Shown in pieces: positions 38,399 to 48,150 of a DNA stretch of 64,000 nucleotides. Positions within the stretch are counted from its first letter, which is position 1; each line of letters begins with the position of its first letter. This stretch comes from Gallaecimonas mangrovi. GTDB taxonomy: Bacteria; Pseudomonadota; Gammaproteobacteria; Enterobacterales; Gallaecimonadaceae. Both the position numbers and the translations under genes were made by a program. Below the pieces are notes generated by a model. That model worked only from the letters and a program-made list of their open reading frames with translations, did no database searches and was not told the origin of the DNA. Location: contig NZ_CP031416.1 in NCBI RefSeq assembly GCF_003367375.1, forward strand, positions 2,921,501-2,985,500, written 5' to 3'.

Positions 38399-39544
38399 AT
38401 GCCCAATAACGGCAGCGGCGTACTGCTCAAACAGCAACAACAGTCGCAAACGCCCCGGCAAACACTGGTGAGTATTAAAGGCCTGAGTAAACGCTTTGGC
38501 GCCACCCTAGCGGTGGATAACGTGGATTTAGACATTCATAAAGGCGAGCTGTTTGCACTCTTAGGCGGCTCCGGCTCCGGCAAAACCACCCTGCTAAGAA
38601 TGCTGGCCGGTTTTGAAACCCCCAGTAAAGGCAGCATTACCATTGACGGTGAAGACATCACCGACATGCCGCCGCACCAAAGACCCATCAATATGATGTT
38701 CCAGTCCTACGCGCTGTTTCCGCACATGACGGTGGCACAAAATATTGCTTATGGCCTAAAACGCGATAGCTTGCCCCGCAGCGCCATCGATGAGCGAGTA
38801 CAAGAAATGCTGCGCCTGGTGCGCATGAGCGATTTTGGTAAACGCAAACCTCATCAGCTCTCTGGTGGCCAGCGCCAACGGGTAGCGCTAGCCAGAAGCC
38901 TGGCTAAACGGCCAAAACTGCTGCTACTCGATGAACCCATGGGGGCCTTGGATAAAAAGCTCAGGACCGAGATGCAGCTGGAAGTGGTGGAGATTTTGGA
39001 ACAGGTTGGGGTGACTTGCGTAATGGTGACCCATGACCAAGAAGAAGCCATGACCATGGCCGGGCGTATAGCCATCATGAATGATGGCTGGATAGTTCAG
39101 CAAGGCACCCCCTTAGACATTTACGAAAGTCCAAACTGCCGGATGACCGCTGAATTTATTGGTTCGGTGAATATCTTTGAAGGCGAGATCATCGCTGATG
39201 AGCCCGACCACGCTCTCATTGCCTCACCGGCGCTCGATAGCCCGGTGTATCTCGGTTACGGCATTACCACCTCGGTTGAAGAAAAACGCGTGTGGGTAGC
39301 GGTGCGCCCGGAAAAAGCCATTGTCAGCCGTGATAAGCCCAGTCAGGAACAAAACTGGGCCTTTGGCCGCATTCACGATATCGCCTACCTAGGACCGCAC
39401 TCGGTTTACTACATCAAACTGAACTCCGGGCAAGTGGTGCAAAGCCAGTACACCAACCTCAGCCGCCGCGGTGACCGCCTAACCTGGGACGACCCCGTCT
39501 ACGTTTATTGGGATGCCGTCAGCGCCATAGTGTTAAGGAGTTAA
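38399..39544 (+). CDS. potG: Polyamine ABC transporter ATP-binding protein
   Basis: The 381-residue ATPase has Walker A GGSGSGKTTLL, Q-loop MMFQSYALFPHM, signature LSGGQRQRVALARSL, Walker B LLLLDEPMGALD and switch His in VTHDQEEAM. A C-terminal TOBE domain (about 290-375) follows. The start is ATG 38399 because GGAGG lies five bases before it; the ATG at 38387 overlaps the ribosome site. It powers putrescine uptake with PotH and PotI. Confidence 0.94.
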   Translation: MPNNGSGVLLKQQQQSQTPRQTLVSIKGLSKRFGATLAVDNVDLDIHKGELFALLGGSGSGKTTLLRMLAGFETPSKGSITIDGEDITDMPPHQRPINMMFQSYALFPHMTVAQNIAYGLKRDSLPRSAIDERVQEMLRLVRMSDFGKRKPHQLSGGQRQRVALARSLAKRPKLLLLDEPMGALDKKLRTEMQLEVVEILEQVGVTCVMVTHDQEEAMTMAGRIAIMNDGWIVQQGTPLDIYESPNCRMTAEFIGSVNIFEGEIIADEPDHALIASPALDSPVYLGYGITTSVEEKRVWVAVRPEKAIVSRDKPSQEQNWAFGRIHDIAYLGPHSVYYIKLNSGQVVQSQYTNLSRRGDRLTWDDPVYVYWDAVSAIVLRS

Positions 39545-39547
39545 CGG

Positions 39548-40447
39548 ATGAAACTGCCTTTGCCGAAAGCCAGAAGCTGGGTGATGAATCTGCCTTTTTT
39601 CTGGTTGCTGCTGTTTTTCGCGGTGCCCTTTGTCATTGTGCTAAAAATCAGTTTTTCCGAAGCAGCCCTTGCCATTCCCCCTTACGAACCGCTGCTGTCT
39701 TGGGCCGACGACACCCTTAACATCAAAATCAATCTTGGTAACTTCACTTGGCTTGCCAGCGACAGTTTGTACTTTGCCGCCTATTTCTCCAGCTTAAAAA
39801 TTGCCTTTTTCTCCACCTTACTGTGCTTGTTGGTGGGTTACCCCATGGCCTATGCCATCGCCCAGGCCAAACCCACGGCTCAGCCCGGTTTATTGCTGTT
39901 AGTGATGTTGCCAAGCTGGACCAGTTTTTTGATTCGTATCTATGCCTGGATTGGCATTCTTAAAAACAACGGGCTTTTAAATAACCTTTTGATGTGGCTA
40001 GGCATTATTGACCAACCACTGCATATCCTTAATACCAACATCGCGGTTTACATCGGTATTGTTTATGCCTATTTGCCGTTTATGATTTTGCCGCTTTACG
40101 CCAACTTAAGCCGCCACGACCAATCCTTGATTGAAGCCTCTTCCGACTTGGGCGCTCGCAGCTGGACCAGCTTTTTAACCATCACGCTGCCACTGTCTAA
40201 AAGCGGCATTATTGCCGGCTCTATGCTGGTGTTTATTCCGGTGGTGGGCGAGTTTGTGATCCCCGAGCTACTGGGCGGACCGAAAACGCTGATGATTGGC
40301 AAAGTGTTGTGGAACGAATTTTTTGCCAACCGCGATTGGCCTGTTGCCTCGGCCTTGGCCGTCGTAATGTTGGCACTGCTGTGTATTCCCATAGCGCTGT
40401 TTAACCATTACCAATCCAAAGAACTGGAGGCGGAGAATGGCCAATAA
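39548..40447 (+). CDS. potH: Polyamine ABC transporter permease PotH
   Basis: The 299-residue inner-membrane permease has six predicted helices, with the ABC-interaction (EAA) loop IEASSDLGARSWTSFLTITLPLSKSGI. FVIPELLGGPKTLMIGKVLWNEFF is the PotH C-terminal signature. It starts three bases after the potG stop and overlaps potI by 11 bases. Confidence 0.93.
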   Translation: MKLPLPKARSWVMNLPFFWLLLFFAVPFVIVLKISFSEAALAIPPYEPLLSWADDTLNIKINLGNFTWLASDSLYFAAYFSSLKIAFFSTLLCLLVGYPMAYAIAQAKPTAQPGLLLLVMLPSWTSFLIRIYAWIGILKNNGLLNNLLMWLGIIDQPLHILNTNIAVYIGIVYAYLPFMILPLYANLSRHDQSLIEASSDLGARSWTSFLTITLPLSKSGIIAGSMLVFIPVVGEFVIPELLGGPKTLMIGKVLWNEFFANRDWPVASALAVVMLALLCIPIALFNHYQSKELEAENGQ

Positions 40448-41333
40448 ACGCGTCTTTAAAGTCGGCAATCTGTGGTTGGTTTTAGGTTTATTGTTCTTAT
40501 ATTTGCCGATGGTTATTTTGGTGATTTATTCCTTTAATAGCTCAAGACTGGTAACGGTTTGGGCTGGCTTTTCAGCGAAATGGTATAGCGAGCTGTTCGC
40601 CGACGATCAGCTGATGAAAGCGGTTTGGACCAGCCTAAAAGTCGCTTTTTTTGCCGCCAGTGCCGCCATCGTGCTGGGCACCATGAGCGCCTTTGTGATG
40701 GTGCGTTTTAAAAGCTCAGGGCTTAAAACCACGTTTTCGAGCTTAATTACAGCGCCGCTAGTGATGCCGGATGTCATTATCGGTTTGTCGCTCTTGCTGC
40801 TGTTTGTGGCCATGGCCGACTTAGTCGGCTGGCCAGCCGACCGCGGCATGCTCACCATTTGGATAGCCCATGTCACCTTTTGTAGTGCCTACGTTGCGGT
40901 AGTAGTGGCTTCACGTTTTAAAGAAATGGATGCGGCACTGGAAGAGGCGGCCATGGACTTAGGTGCCACGCCGTTGGTGACCTTTTTCACCATTACCTTG
41001 CCACTGCTACTGCCAGCGGTGGCCGCCGGTTGGTTGTTGGCCTTCACCTTGTCGCTAGATGATTTGGTGATTGCCAGTTTTGTATCAGGCCCCGGTGCAA
41101 CTACCCTGCCGATGGAAGTGTTCTCTTCGGTGCGTCTTGGGGTGTCACCTAAAATTAATGCGCTGGCGAGCCTCATTATCCTGGTGGTGTCGATAGTCGC
41201 TTGGTTGACCTGGCTGCTGATGCGCCGCGCTGAAAAACAGCGTCTTAAAGACCAACAACAATTCGAGCAGGCACTGGTGCAAAAACAGCAGCAACGAGAA
41301 AAAACACTGACCCAAAAAGCGCCAGTAAACTAA
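40437..41333 (+). CDS. potI: Polyamine ABC transporter permease PotI
   Basis: The 298-residue permease has six helices, the EAA loop LEEAAMDLGATPLVTFFTITLPLLLPAV and the PotI text DDLVIASFVSGPGATTLPMEVFSSVRLGVSP. The tail is unusually rich in Gln/Lys (KQRLKDQQQFEQALVQKQQQ), longer than I expect for PotI. It overlaps potH. Confidence 0.92.
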   Translation: MANKRVFKVGNLWLVLGLLFLYLPMVILVIYSFNSSRLVTVWAGFSAKWYSELFADDQLMKAVWTSLKVAFFAASAAIVLGTMSAFVMVRFKSSGLKTTFSSLITAPLVMPDVIIGLSLLLLFVAMADLVGWPADRGMLTIWIAHVTFCSAYVAVVVASRFKEMDAALEEAAMDLGATPLVTFFTITLPLLLPAVAAGWLLAFTLSLDDLVIASFVSGPGATTLPMEVFSSVRLGVSPKINALASLIILVVSIVAWLTWLLMRRAEKQRLKDQQQFEQALVQKQQQREKTLTQKAPVN

Positions 41334-41372
41334 CCGTATGGGTTTGATGCATTCATGCATTGAGGAAAAGAT

Positions 41373-42122
41373 ATGCCGCTGCGAATAGCGATTTTAGAAA
41401 CCGATATTTTGCACCCCGACTTACAGCCGCACTTCACCGGCTATGGGGCAATGTTTGTTTCGCTCTTTAAACGGCTGGGGGACGACATTAGCTGCCAGGT
41501 GTTTAACGTAGTTCAGGGCCACTATCCGCCAACACCAGAGCAATTTGATGCCTTGCTCATTACCGGCTCCAAAGCCGATGCGTTCAGTAAAGCGCCTTGG
41601 GTGTTGGCATTAAAGCAATTTTTACTAAGCCGCTACCACCAAGGGCAACGCATTATTGGGATTTGTTTTGGCCATCAGTTAATGGCATTGGCGCTGGGCG
41701 CCGACGTCTCCCGCGCGCCACAGGGCTGGGGCCTTGGCAAAATGCAATACCAGTGGCTTTGCAAACCTACCTGGTTAAAAGGCGCAGATACGCCATTGTC
41801 ATTGCTGGCGGTCCACCAAGATCAAGTGCTCAGTCTTCCCCAAGGGGCACGCATTATTGCCGGCAGCGATTTTTGTCCCATTGGCGCCTTTGAAATCAAG
41901 CATCAGGTGCTGTGCTTTCAGGGGCACCCTGAATTTACCGCTGACTATGCGCGCACTTTGTTTGCAGTAAAAGAAGATGTTTTCGGTGAAGAACAATCGG
42001 CAAAGGCACTGAAAACTATCGACAACCAACACGACGGCCTCAAGGTCGCCGGTTGGATAAGAGATTTTATTGTCGATGCCAAAACTCAAAATGTGGCTGG
42101 TGAATTACAGCTCACTAAATGA
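41373..42122 (+). CDS. Class I glutamine amidotransferase-like protein, possible gamma-Glu-GABA hydrolase
   Basis: The 249-residue stand-alone GATase1 domain has the nucleophile Cys in IIGICFGHQLMALALG, and His and Glu of the triad in CFQGHPEFTADYA. Its text is closer to GMP-synthase/YfeJ-like amidotransferases than to PuuD, which belongs to the C26 gamma-glutamyl hydrolases. No PuuD is present elsewhere in the island. Its place after potI and before puuR suggests that it releases GABA from gamma-glutamyl-GABA. That is inference. Its 3' end overlaps the convergent puuR by 37 bases. Confidence 0.75.
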   Translation: MPLRIAILETDILHPDLQPHFTGYGAMFVSLFKRLGDDISCQVFNVVQGHYPPTPEQFDALLITGSKADAFSKAPWVLALKQFLLSRYHQGQRIIGICFGHQLMALALGADVSRAPQGWGLGKMQYQWLCKPTWLKGADTPLSLLAVHQDQVLSLPQGARIIAGSDFCPIGAFEIKHQVLCFQGHPEFTADYARTLFAVKEDVFGEEQSAKALKTIDNQHDGLKVAGWIRDFIVDAKTQNVAGELQLTK

Positions 42123-42646
42123 CAGGGTTCATCGAAGGGATTACGAAAACGGTGGGGGCGGCTGGAGTCAAAGTAGTAACCATCGCCCGCAGCCAGTTGG
42201 TACACCGTTTCACCAACGGTTAATTCCAACTGGCCAGAAATCACCAGTCCGGCTTCTTCGCCTTCGTGGCTCAGCATATCAAGGCCGGTATCTGACTGTG
42301 GCGGGTAGGTTTCGCTCATAAACGACATCACCTGTTTGCCACCTGTTTTGCCGACCACTTTCATCACCACGCCATTGCTGCCAACATCCAACAACTCCTC
42401 ACCGCGGTAAACCACTTTGCGTTTACTTTCGTCTTCCAGATCCATGGAAAAGAAATCAACCAGTGATAAAGGCAAGCCGGAAAGGACTTTTTTAAGTGAA
42501 CTCACGGAAGGGCTAACACTGTTTTTTTCAATCATGGAAATAGTGCTGTTGGTAACACCGGCCCGCTTGGCCAACTCGCGTTGCGATAAACCGTTTTTCT
42601 TACGCAACAGGCGAAGACGTTTACCCACATCCAATGACGCATCCAT
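42086..42646 (-). CDS. puuR: XRE-family regulator with cupin domain, PuuR type
   Basis: The 186-residue protein has an N-terminal helix-turn-helix (about 8-62: LRLLRKKNGLSQRELAKRAGVTNSTISMIEKN). A C-terminal cupin follows (about 105-180: HEGEEAGLVISGQLELTVGETVYQLAAGDGYYFDSSRPHRFRN). E. coli PuuR represses the putrescine genes and is released by putrescine. An inverted repeat 58-79 bases upstream suggests autoregulation. Confidence 0.88.
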   Translation of the reverse strand: MDASLDVGKRLRLLRKKNGLSQRELAKRAGVTNSTISMIEKNSVSPSVSSLKKVLSGLPLSLVDFFSMDLEDESKRKVVYRGEELLDVGSNGVVMKVVGKTGGKQVMSFMSETYPPQSDTGLDMLSHEGEEAGLVISGQLELTVGETVYQLAAGDGYYFDSSRPHRFRNPFDEPCHLVSCNSPATF

Positions 42647-42703
42647 AGGCTTATTTTATTCCTGCTCAAACCTAAAAAGACAACACCAAAAAACCATAAC
42701 CCA

Positions 42704-42725
42704 TTGATAAAATCATGTTTATCAA
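42704..42725. promoter_or_regulatory. Perfect inverted repeat upstream of puuR
   Basis: TTGATAAA, six bases, TTTATCAA: eight-base arms match exactly. It lies between the puuR start and the rpoS terminator, so it can only serve puuR. Autoregulatory operator is the likely reading. Confidence 0.5.
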
Positions 42726-42816
42726 GAAAATCTGACAGAAATCAACGAGCCACTAGATTATGTTTTGGATTAAAGGGGCCAGTGTAAACGTAAATTTTTT
42801 TGAACGCAAAAGCGTT

Positions 42817-42844
42817 AAAAAAGGCCAGCAGATGCTGGCCTTTT
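42817..42844 (-). terminator. Terminator of rpoS
   Basis: AAAAGGCCAGCA pairs with TGCTGGCCTTTT around GA. Six T follow on the minus strand, 24 bases after the rpoS stop. Confidence 0.85.
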
Positions 42845-42867
42845 ATTGCGTCTTGTTGGCGAATACA

Positions 42868-43839
42868 TCAATCACTGAACAGGGATTCTGCATTCAAGCC
42901 CTCTTGGAACAATCGCTCTTTAAGACGACGCAGCGCCTCTACCTGAATTTGCCGTACACGCTCGCGAGTCAGACCTATTTCATGGCCAACTTCTTCAAGG
43001 GTAGCGGGCTCATAGCCCAACAGGCCAAAGCGGCGGGCCAGTACTTCCCGTTGTTTATCGGAAAGTTCATCAAGCCATTTCATCAAACTGGAACGAATGT
43101 CGTTATCTTGCAGCTCAAACTCGGGCCCCATTTCCTTTTCATCGGCAATGACGTCCAGCAGCGCTTTGTCAGAATCACCACCGATCGGTGTATCAACAGA
43201 GCTGATACGCTCGTTAAGGCGCAGCATTTTAGCTACGTCATCAACAGGTTTATCAAGCTTGGTGGCAATTTCTTCAACGGTGGGTTCGTGGTCCAGCTTG
43301 TGGGCCAGCTCACGGGCGGTACGAAGATAAACGTTCAGTTCTTTAACCACATGAATGGGCAGACGAATGGTGCGGGTCTGGTTCATGATGGCACGTTCGA
43401 TGGTCTGGCGGATCCACCAGGTGGCATAGGTGGAGAAACGGAAGCCCCGTTCAGGGTCAAACTTTTCAACAGCGCGGATCAAGCCTAGGTTGCCTTCTTC
43501 AATTAAATCCAGCAGGGCAAGGCCTCGATTGTTGTAACGGCGGGCAATTTTCACGACAAGTCGTAGGTTGCTTTCAATCATTCGTTTTCGAGAAGCTTCA
43601 CAACCCCTGAGCGCTTTTCTCGAATAAAAGACCTCTTCCTCTGCGCTAAGCAGAGGGGAGAAACCGATCTCACTCAGGTACATCTGAGTAGCATCCAAGC
43701 TCTTCTGGAAGTCTTCACCTAAGGCGATTTCTTCTTTCTGGTCCTCCACTTCTTCCGAAGTGTCCTGCGTGGCCTTGTCCATGACGTCGACTTCGTCGTC
43801 CATGCCAAGGTTTTCCTGCTTCGATTTCTTGCGGGCCAT
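42868..43839 (-). CDS. rpoS: Stationary-phase sigma factor RpoS
   Basis: The 323-residue sigma-70 family protein has region 1.2 ([21 protein letters not shown]), region 2 ([46 protein letters not shown] blocks), region 3 and region 4 ([28 protein letters not shown]). The acidic N-terminal region 1.1 is short, as in RpoS. It directs the general stress response. It lies downstream of nlpD, whose coding region usually carries the main rpoS promoter. Confidence 0.97.
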   Translation of the reverse strand: MARKKSKQENLGMDDEVDVMDKATQDTSEEVEDQKEEIALGEDFQKSLDATQMYLSEIGFSPLLSAEEEVFYSRKALRGCEASRKRMIESNLRLVVKIARRYNNRGLALLDLIEEGNLGLIRAVEKFDPERGFRFSTYATWWIRQTIERAIMNQTRTIRLPIHVVKELNVYLRTARELAHKLDHEPTVEEIATKLDKPVDDVAKMLRLNERISSVDTPIGGDSDKALLDVIADEKEMGPEFELQDNDIRSSLMKWLDELSDKQREVLARRFGLLGYEPATLEEVGHEIGLTRERVRQIQVEALRRLKERLFQEGLNAESLFSD

Positions 43840-43894
43840 ATAGAGCCTCCTGTCAACTCGTCTTGTTGATCACTCCGTTACTTAATCATTGTTG

Positions 43895-44683
43895 TTATCC
43901 TCGTTTGGGTAGTTTTTGCAGTGGGTTAATGGCCTCCCCCCGGCGGCGGATCTCAAAATGGAGCTTCACACCGATAGTTCCGGAATCACCTTTCAGAGCA
44001 ATAAGTTGCCCTGCTTTCACCCACTGTTGCTCCTTTACGAGCAGCTTTTCGTTGTGTGCGTAGGCGCTGATGTACTCGTCATTATGTTTAATGATGATGA
44101 GCTTGCCATAGCCCCGTAATGCACTCCCCGCATAAACCACTTTGCCTGGAGCTGACGCTACTACAGAGTCTCCCCTGTTACCGCCAATGTCTAGCCCTTT
44201 GTTGCCTTTTTCATCATCTGAAAAACCTAACAACACCGGACCTTTAGTCGGCCACTGCCAGTGCAGTTCCTGACTTGATGCCTGTGATGCAACATTATTG
44301 TTAACACCATGTTCACGAATGTACTTATCTGACTTGGGCTTGGCAATCGTTTTCTTGGAATTTTTTGATTGGCCTTGTCTTTTTACCTTGGCTACTGTTG
44401 CCGAAGGTGATGACAACTTTATGATTTGTCCAGAATAAATCGTATATGGATGTGGGATGTGATTAATGTGAGCCAAGTCCCGATAATCCATTCCGGTACG
44501 AAAAGCAATGGAATAAAGGGTGTCTCCCCGCACAACCCGATAGCGCGTGCCGCGGATGGGGTCGTAGTTGATGATGGGGGCGACAGGCTGTTCGGTAGAT
44601 AGCGAGATCACGGGGGCCGGGCTGTCGGCACTGCAAGCGGACAACAATAAACTCAGCGTAAAAAGGAATAACAGCCTGCGCAT
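43895..44683 (-). CDS. nlpD: Lipoprotein NlpD, amidase activator
   Basis: The 262-residue outer-membrane lipoprotein has lipobox LLSACSA near Cys17, a LysM domain (about 48-92: YRVVRGDTLYSIAFRTG) and a C-terminal LytM/M23 domain (about 150-258: NKGLDIGGNRGDSVVASAPGKVVYAG, GVKLHFEIRRRG). The first metal-site histidine is absent (GLDIGG), as in E. coli NlpD. It therefore activates AmiC at the septum rather than cutting peptidoglycan itself. Confidence 0.93.
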   Translation of the reverse strand: MRRLLFLFTLSLLLSACSADSPAPVISLSTEQPVAPIINYDPIRGTRYRVVRGDTLYSIAFRTGMDYRDLAHINHIPHPYTIYSGQIIKLSSPSATVAKVKRQGQSKNSKKTIAKPKSDKYIREHGVNNNVASQASSQELHWQWPTKGPVLLGFSDDEKGNKGLDIGGNRGDSVVASAPGKVVYAGSALRGYGKLIIIKHNDEYISAYAHNEKLLVKEQQWVKAGQLIALKGDSGTIGVKLHFEIRRRGEAINPLQKLPKRG

Positions 44684-44688
44684 AACCC

Positions 44689-45267
44689 CTATCTAATTAA
44701 TAAATATGCAATAACAGCCAAAATCAGAGTACCCCACCCTAACCAATCTATGTACTGGCGCAATTTGGCTTCCATTTTTGCCCCGCCCCATTTCATCAGC
44801 CCAGCAACCAGAAAAAAGCGACCAGCGCGGCTAATTAATGACATCGCCATAAAGGGCAAAAACATCATTTGCATCACCCCGGCGGTAACGGTGAAAAACT
44901 TATAAGGTAGTGGTGAGAACCCCGCCAGCAGTACTATCCAAATGCCATATTGGCTAAACCAGTGCTGCGCCTTGGCCAATTCATCCTGATAGCCCACCCA
45001 ATGGATAAAAGGCTCAACCACTGGCTGAAACAGTGCCCAGCCCAAGGCAAAGCCAATGGCACCACCAATAACCGACGCCAGAGTGGTCATTAAGGCAAAT
45101 CGCCAGGCTTTGTCGGGTTTGGCCAAGGACATGGGAATAAGCATCACGTCGGGGGGAATAGGCCAAAAAATAGCTTCACAAAAGCTCATGGAAACCAGGT
45201 AGCGTGGTGCATGGGGGTGTGCAGACCAACGCAGCACCTTGTCGTACATGACAGAAAATATTTTCAC
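44689..45267 (-). CDS. yqaA: DedA-like inner-membrane protein YqaA
   Basis: The 192-residue SNARE-associated/DedA family protein has four to five membrane segments. [24 protein letters not shown] and [19 protein letters not shown] are the typical loops. I set the start at GTG 45267 because it overlaps the pcm stop as GTGA and has GGAAG six bases upstream; an ATG at 45249 is an alternative. DedA proteins take part in lipid-carrier flipping and membrane homeostasis. The gene order pcm-yqaA-nlpD-rpoS is conserved in relatives. Confidence 0.87.
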   Translation of the reverse strand: MKIFSVMYDKVLRWSAHPHAPRYLVSMSFCEAIFWPIPPDVMLIPMSLAKPDKAWRFALMTTLASVIGGAIGFALGWALFQPVVEPFIHWVGYQDELAKAQHWFSQYGIWIVLLAGFSPLPYKFFTVTAGVMQMMFLPFMAMSLISRAGRFFLVAGLMKWGGAKMEAKLRQYIDWLGWGTLILAVIAYLLIR

Positions 45268-45902
45268 AAAAGGCTTCCAGAAATCAGCGGCACAAACCGC
45301 ACCCACTCCACGTCATCCACCGTGAAGGTGTTTTCCTGACGGGTGATCACTTTTAATACTTGTTGTTCGTCGCCAACCGGGATAACCATCACCCCGCCAT
45401 CGGCCAATTGCGTGAGTAATTCATCAGGCAACGAGCTCGGCGCGGCGGTAACAATAATGCCATCAAATGGGCCTTTACTTGCCCAACCTTGCCAACCGTC
45501 ACCATGCTTCATTTGCACGTTGTGCAGATCTAAACGCTGTAAGCGACGACGTGCCTGATATTGCAGGTTTTTAATACGCTCAACACTGAACACCTGGCCA
45601 CAAAGTTGTGCCAACACAGCGGTTTGATAACCGGAACCGGTACCAATTTCCAGTACCTTACCCAAATTACCACGGCGCATAAGCAGCTCAGTCATGCGGG
45701 CCACTATGTAAGGCTGAGAGATAGTTTGGCCTTCACCAATAGGTAAAGCGGTATTGTCATAGGCTTTGTGGCCAAGTACATCGTCCACAAACCAGTGCCT
45801 TGGCACGGCAGCCATGGCGGAAAGTACTCGGTCGTTGCTGATCCCTTCCTGACGCAACTGACTGGTCAGGCGAGCACGTGATCCTGCGCCGTCGATGGCC
45901 AT
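45264..45902 (-). CDS. pcm: Protein-L-isoaspartate O-methyltransferase
   Basis: The 212-residue enzyme repairs isoaspartyl damage in proteins. It shows the SAM motif [54 protein letters not shown] and the post-I motif. The stop overlaps the yqaA start by four bases. Confidence 0.96.
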   Translation of the reverse strand: MAIDGAGSRARLTSQLRQEGISNDRVLSAMAAVPRHWFVDDVLGHKAYDNTALPIGEGQTISQPYIVARMTELLMRRGNLGKVLEIGTGSGYQTAVLAQLCGQVFSVERIKNLQYQARRRLQRLDLHNVQMKHGDGWQGWASKGPFDGIIVTAAPSSLPDELLTQLADGGVMVIPVGDEQQVLKVITRQENTFTVDDVEWVRFVPLISGSLL

Positions 45903-45911
45903 AATCTCCCT

Positions 45912-46676
45912 TTATCTCTTATTAGGTTGAACAGTTTCCAGCCAGCTGGCCATGGGCGCCAGCATCCGATGGGCTGTTAAATCAATCTGCAATGGCGTTA
46001 CCGATACCTTTTTATGATGCACGGCATAAAAGTCGGTACCGGGGCCAGCGTCAGCCCCGGCGCCTGGAGGCCCCAACCAGAAAATGGGCCGGCCGGCAGG
46101 ATCCGTGGTTTTCACCATGCTTTCGGCGCGGTGACGGTTACCAAGCCGGGTAACTTCTACGCCAGCATAATCACTTCTGGGTATATCCGGCACATTGATA
46201 TTAAGAATGTGCATCGGCGGTAGTGGCTGCTGCTCTAAGCGGCTAACAATATCAGCCGTGATATCAGCCGCATCCTGGTAATGCGCTAAGCTGCGCCCAA
46301 CCAAACTCACCGCCACCGCTGGCAGACCTAGGTGGCGACCTTCGGTTGCGGCCGCCACTGTGCCCGAATACAGCACGTCGTCCCCGAGGTTTGCCCCGGC
46401 ATTCACCCCAGCCACCACTAAATCGGGCAGCCAGTTCTCAAAGAGGCCATTAATGGCCAAGTGCACACAGTCGGTTGGTGTCCCTTTGACCGACCAGAAG
46501 CCATTTTCAAGCTGTTGGGCCCGTAAAGGGTTTTCCAGCGTCAACGAGTTAGAGGCACCACTGCAGTTTCTATCGGGGGCCACCACCCGCACATCGCCCA
46601 TTCGCGCCAAGGCACGGGCCAATGCTGCAATGCCGGGGGCATGAACGCCATCGTCATTGCTGACCAATATCTTCAT
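45912..46676 (-). CDS. surE: 5'/3'-nucleotidase SurE
   Basis: The 254-residue phosphatase has [16 protein letters not shown] (metal Asp-Asp), [10 protein letters not shown] and [21 protein letters not shown]. It dephosphorylates nucleoside monophosphates in stationary phase. The ATG overlaps the truD stop by four bases (ATGA) and pcm follows nine bases later. Confidence 0.96.
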   Translation of the reverse strand: MKILVSNDDGVHAPGIAALARALARMGDVRVVAPDRNCSGASNSLTLENPLRAQQLENGFWSVKGTPTDCVHLAINGLFENWLPDLVVAGVNAGANLGDDVLYSGTVAAATEGRHLGLPAVAVSLVGRSLAHYQDAADITADIVSRLEQQPLPPMHILNINVPDIPRSDYAGVEVTRLGNRHRAESMVKTTDPAGRPIFWLGPPGAGADAGPGTDFYAVHHKKVSVTPLQIDLTAHRMLAPMASWLETVQPNKR

Positions 46677-47671
46677 GATTTCGTCTCGCTAAATCGCTCA
46701 GGCTCGGTAAGGGTTGCAACATTTTCTAACAGCGCTGTGGCGAAGCTACCGGTCGGTAAGGTGAAAGACAGGGTCAGATTACTCTCTTGCCATTGCCAGC
46801 TAAGGTCAGGTTTTAGCCATAATGGCCGCCGGGCACCATTGGCAAGTTTTTCAAGGCCTTCGGTATAGGAAGCGTAGGCTTCAACAGCACGGCTTTCGAG
46901 CTCCCCAGCCTGATGCAAAGGTGTTACGCCGCCTTTGCCCCACAGCGGGCCGGTTAGCTGCACATCACCTTCGGCCAAACGTTGTTGCAACGTTTCCAAC
47001 TCACCTTCTTCGGCAACAAACACCGAGTGTGAACCCGCGAGCATCAGTACATCACCAGCCAGTACCTGCTGTATCATCCCCTGCTGCTGGCGATAAAGGG
47101 CAACCTGATTAAAAAGCAAAGAGCGGGCGGCAGAAATAGCCATGCCTTGGCGCGGCTTTTTCATGCGCTTACCGGCCAAGACATCTTCAAAGACCTTGAT
47201 GTTGCGGTCATCATGGCCAAAGCGCTGGCCACCAAACAGGTTGGCAAAACCCTGTTCTGAGACTTGGTGTAAAGCCTGCTCTGCTGCCGCCACATCACTG
47301 ACTTCACGCAGTACAATCTCAAAGCGGTTTGCTTTGTGGGTACCGATGCGCAGCTTTTTGTTGTGGCGAACGGTTGTCAGCACCTTTAGCTCATCACTTT
47401 CAATGCTGCTAAGGTCCGGGTCTTCTTTACCGGGCAACCAAACCGACAACCACTGGCGGGTAACAGCGTGGCGGTCTTTTAACCCTGAGTGCGAGACATC
47501 TCGCTCTTTTAGGCCACAAGCCTCGGCCAGCAACTTCGCCGCCCAGCCAGTATTCATGCCACGTTTTTCTATCAATACAAAAAGGTGCTCGCCTTCACCT
47601 GCCGGTTCAAAACCCAGCACCTCTTCTACAAAAAAATCTTCGGGCAGCTGTTTAAAAAGCGCATTTACCAT
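46673..47671 (-). CDS. truD: tRNA pseudouridine-13 synthase TruD
   Basis: The 332-residue pseudouridine synthase has [42 protein letters not shown] (catalytic Asp in GLKDR) and [13 protein letters not shown] 47671 overlaps the ispF stop as TGATG and is preferred to the GTG one codon earlier. Confidence 0.96.
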   Translation of the reverse strand: MVNALFKQLPEDFFVEEVLGFEPAGEGEHLFVLIEKRGMNTGWAAKLLAEACGLKERDVSHSGLKDRHAVTRQWLSVWLPGKEDPDLSSIESDELKVLTTVRHNKKLRIGTHKANRFEIVLREVSDVAAAEQALHQVSEQGFANLFGGQRFGHDDRNIKVFEDVLAGKRMKKPRQGMAISAARSLLFNQVALYRQQQGMIQQVLAGDVLMLAGSHSVFVAEEGELETLQQRLAEGDVQLTGPLWGKGGVTPLHQAGELESRAVEAYASYTEGLEKLANGARRPLWLKPDLSWQWQESNLTLSFTLPTGSFATALLENVATLTEPERFSETKS

Positions 47672-48147
47672 CACAAAGCTTTCTCCAGCAACACCACTGC
47701 CTCAACCGCTATGCCTTCTTGGCGGCCAACAAAACCGAGTTTTTCAGTGGTGGTAGCTTTTACATTTATTTGGCCATCTTCAGCCTGAAGGTCGCGGCTC
47801 ATCGCTGCCACCATTGCCGTGATATGCGGCGCCATTTTCGGCGCCTGGGCCATAATGGTGACGTCTAAATTGCCGAGCCGGTAGCCTTTATCAACCACCA
47901 GCTGGTAGACGTGGCGCAGCAGCACCCGGCTGTCGGCATTTTTAAAATCAGGGTCTGTATCCGGGAAATGACGGCCGATATCACCAAGGGCAACAGCGCC
48001 CAGCAAGGCATCGGCCACGGCATGCAGCACCACATCGCCATCAGAATGGGCAATAAGGCCAATATGATGCGGCACCACCACACCACCTAAAATAAGCTCG
48101 CGCTCAGCTCCGAATTTATGTACGTCAAAGCCATGTCCAATGCGCAT
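47671..48147 (-). CDS. ispF: 2-C-methyl-D-erythritol 2,4-cyclodiphosphate synthase
   Basis: The 158-residue trimeric enzyme makes MEcPP in the MEP isoprenoid pathway. It shows [12 protein letters not shown] (zinc Asp and His), [18 protein letters not shown] and [11 protein letters not shown]. It begins three bases after ispD. Confidence 0.97.
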   Translation of the reverse strand: MRIGHGFDVHKFGAERELILGGVVVPHHIGLIAHSDGDVVLHAVADALLGAVALGDIGRHFPDTDPDFKNADSRVLLRHVYQLVVDKGYRLGNLDVTIMAQAPKMAPHITAMVAAMSRDLQAEDGQINVKATTTEKLGFVGRQEGIAVEAVVLLEKAL

Positions 48148-48150
48148 GCT

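Noticed and set aside
42086-42122. Possible frameshift at the overlapping 3' ends of the amidotransferase gene and puuR
   Set aside because: Both proteins keep normal domain ends in their own frames; this is a convergent overlap, not a broken gene.
43895-44683. Missing zinc histidine in the NlpD LytM domain as a sign of decay
   Set aside because: E. coli NlpD is degenerate in the same way and works as an amidase activator.
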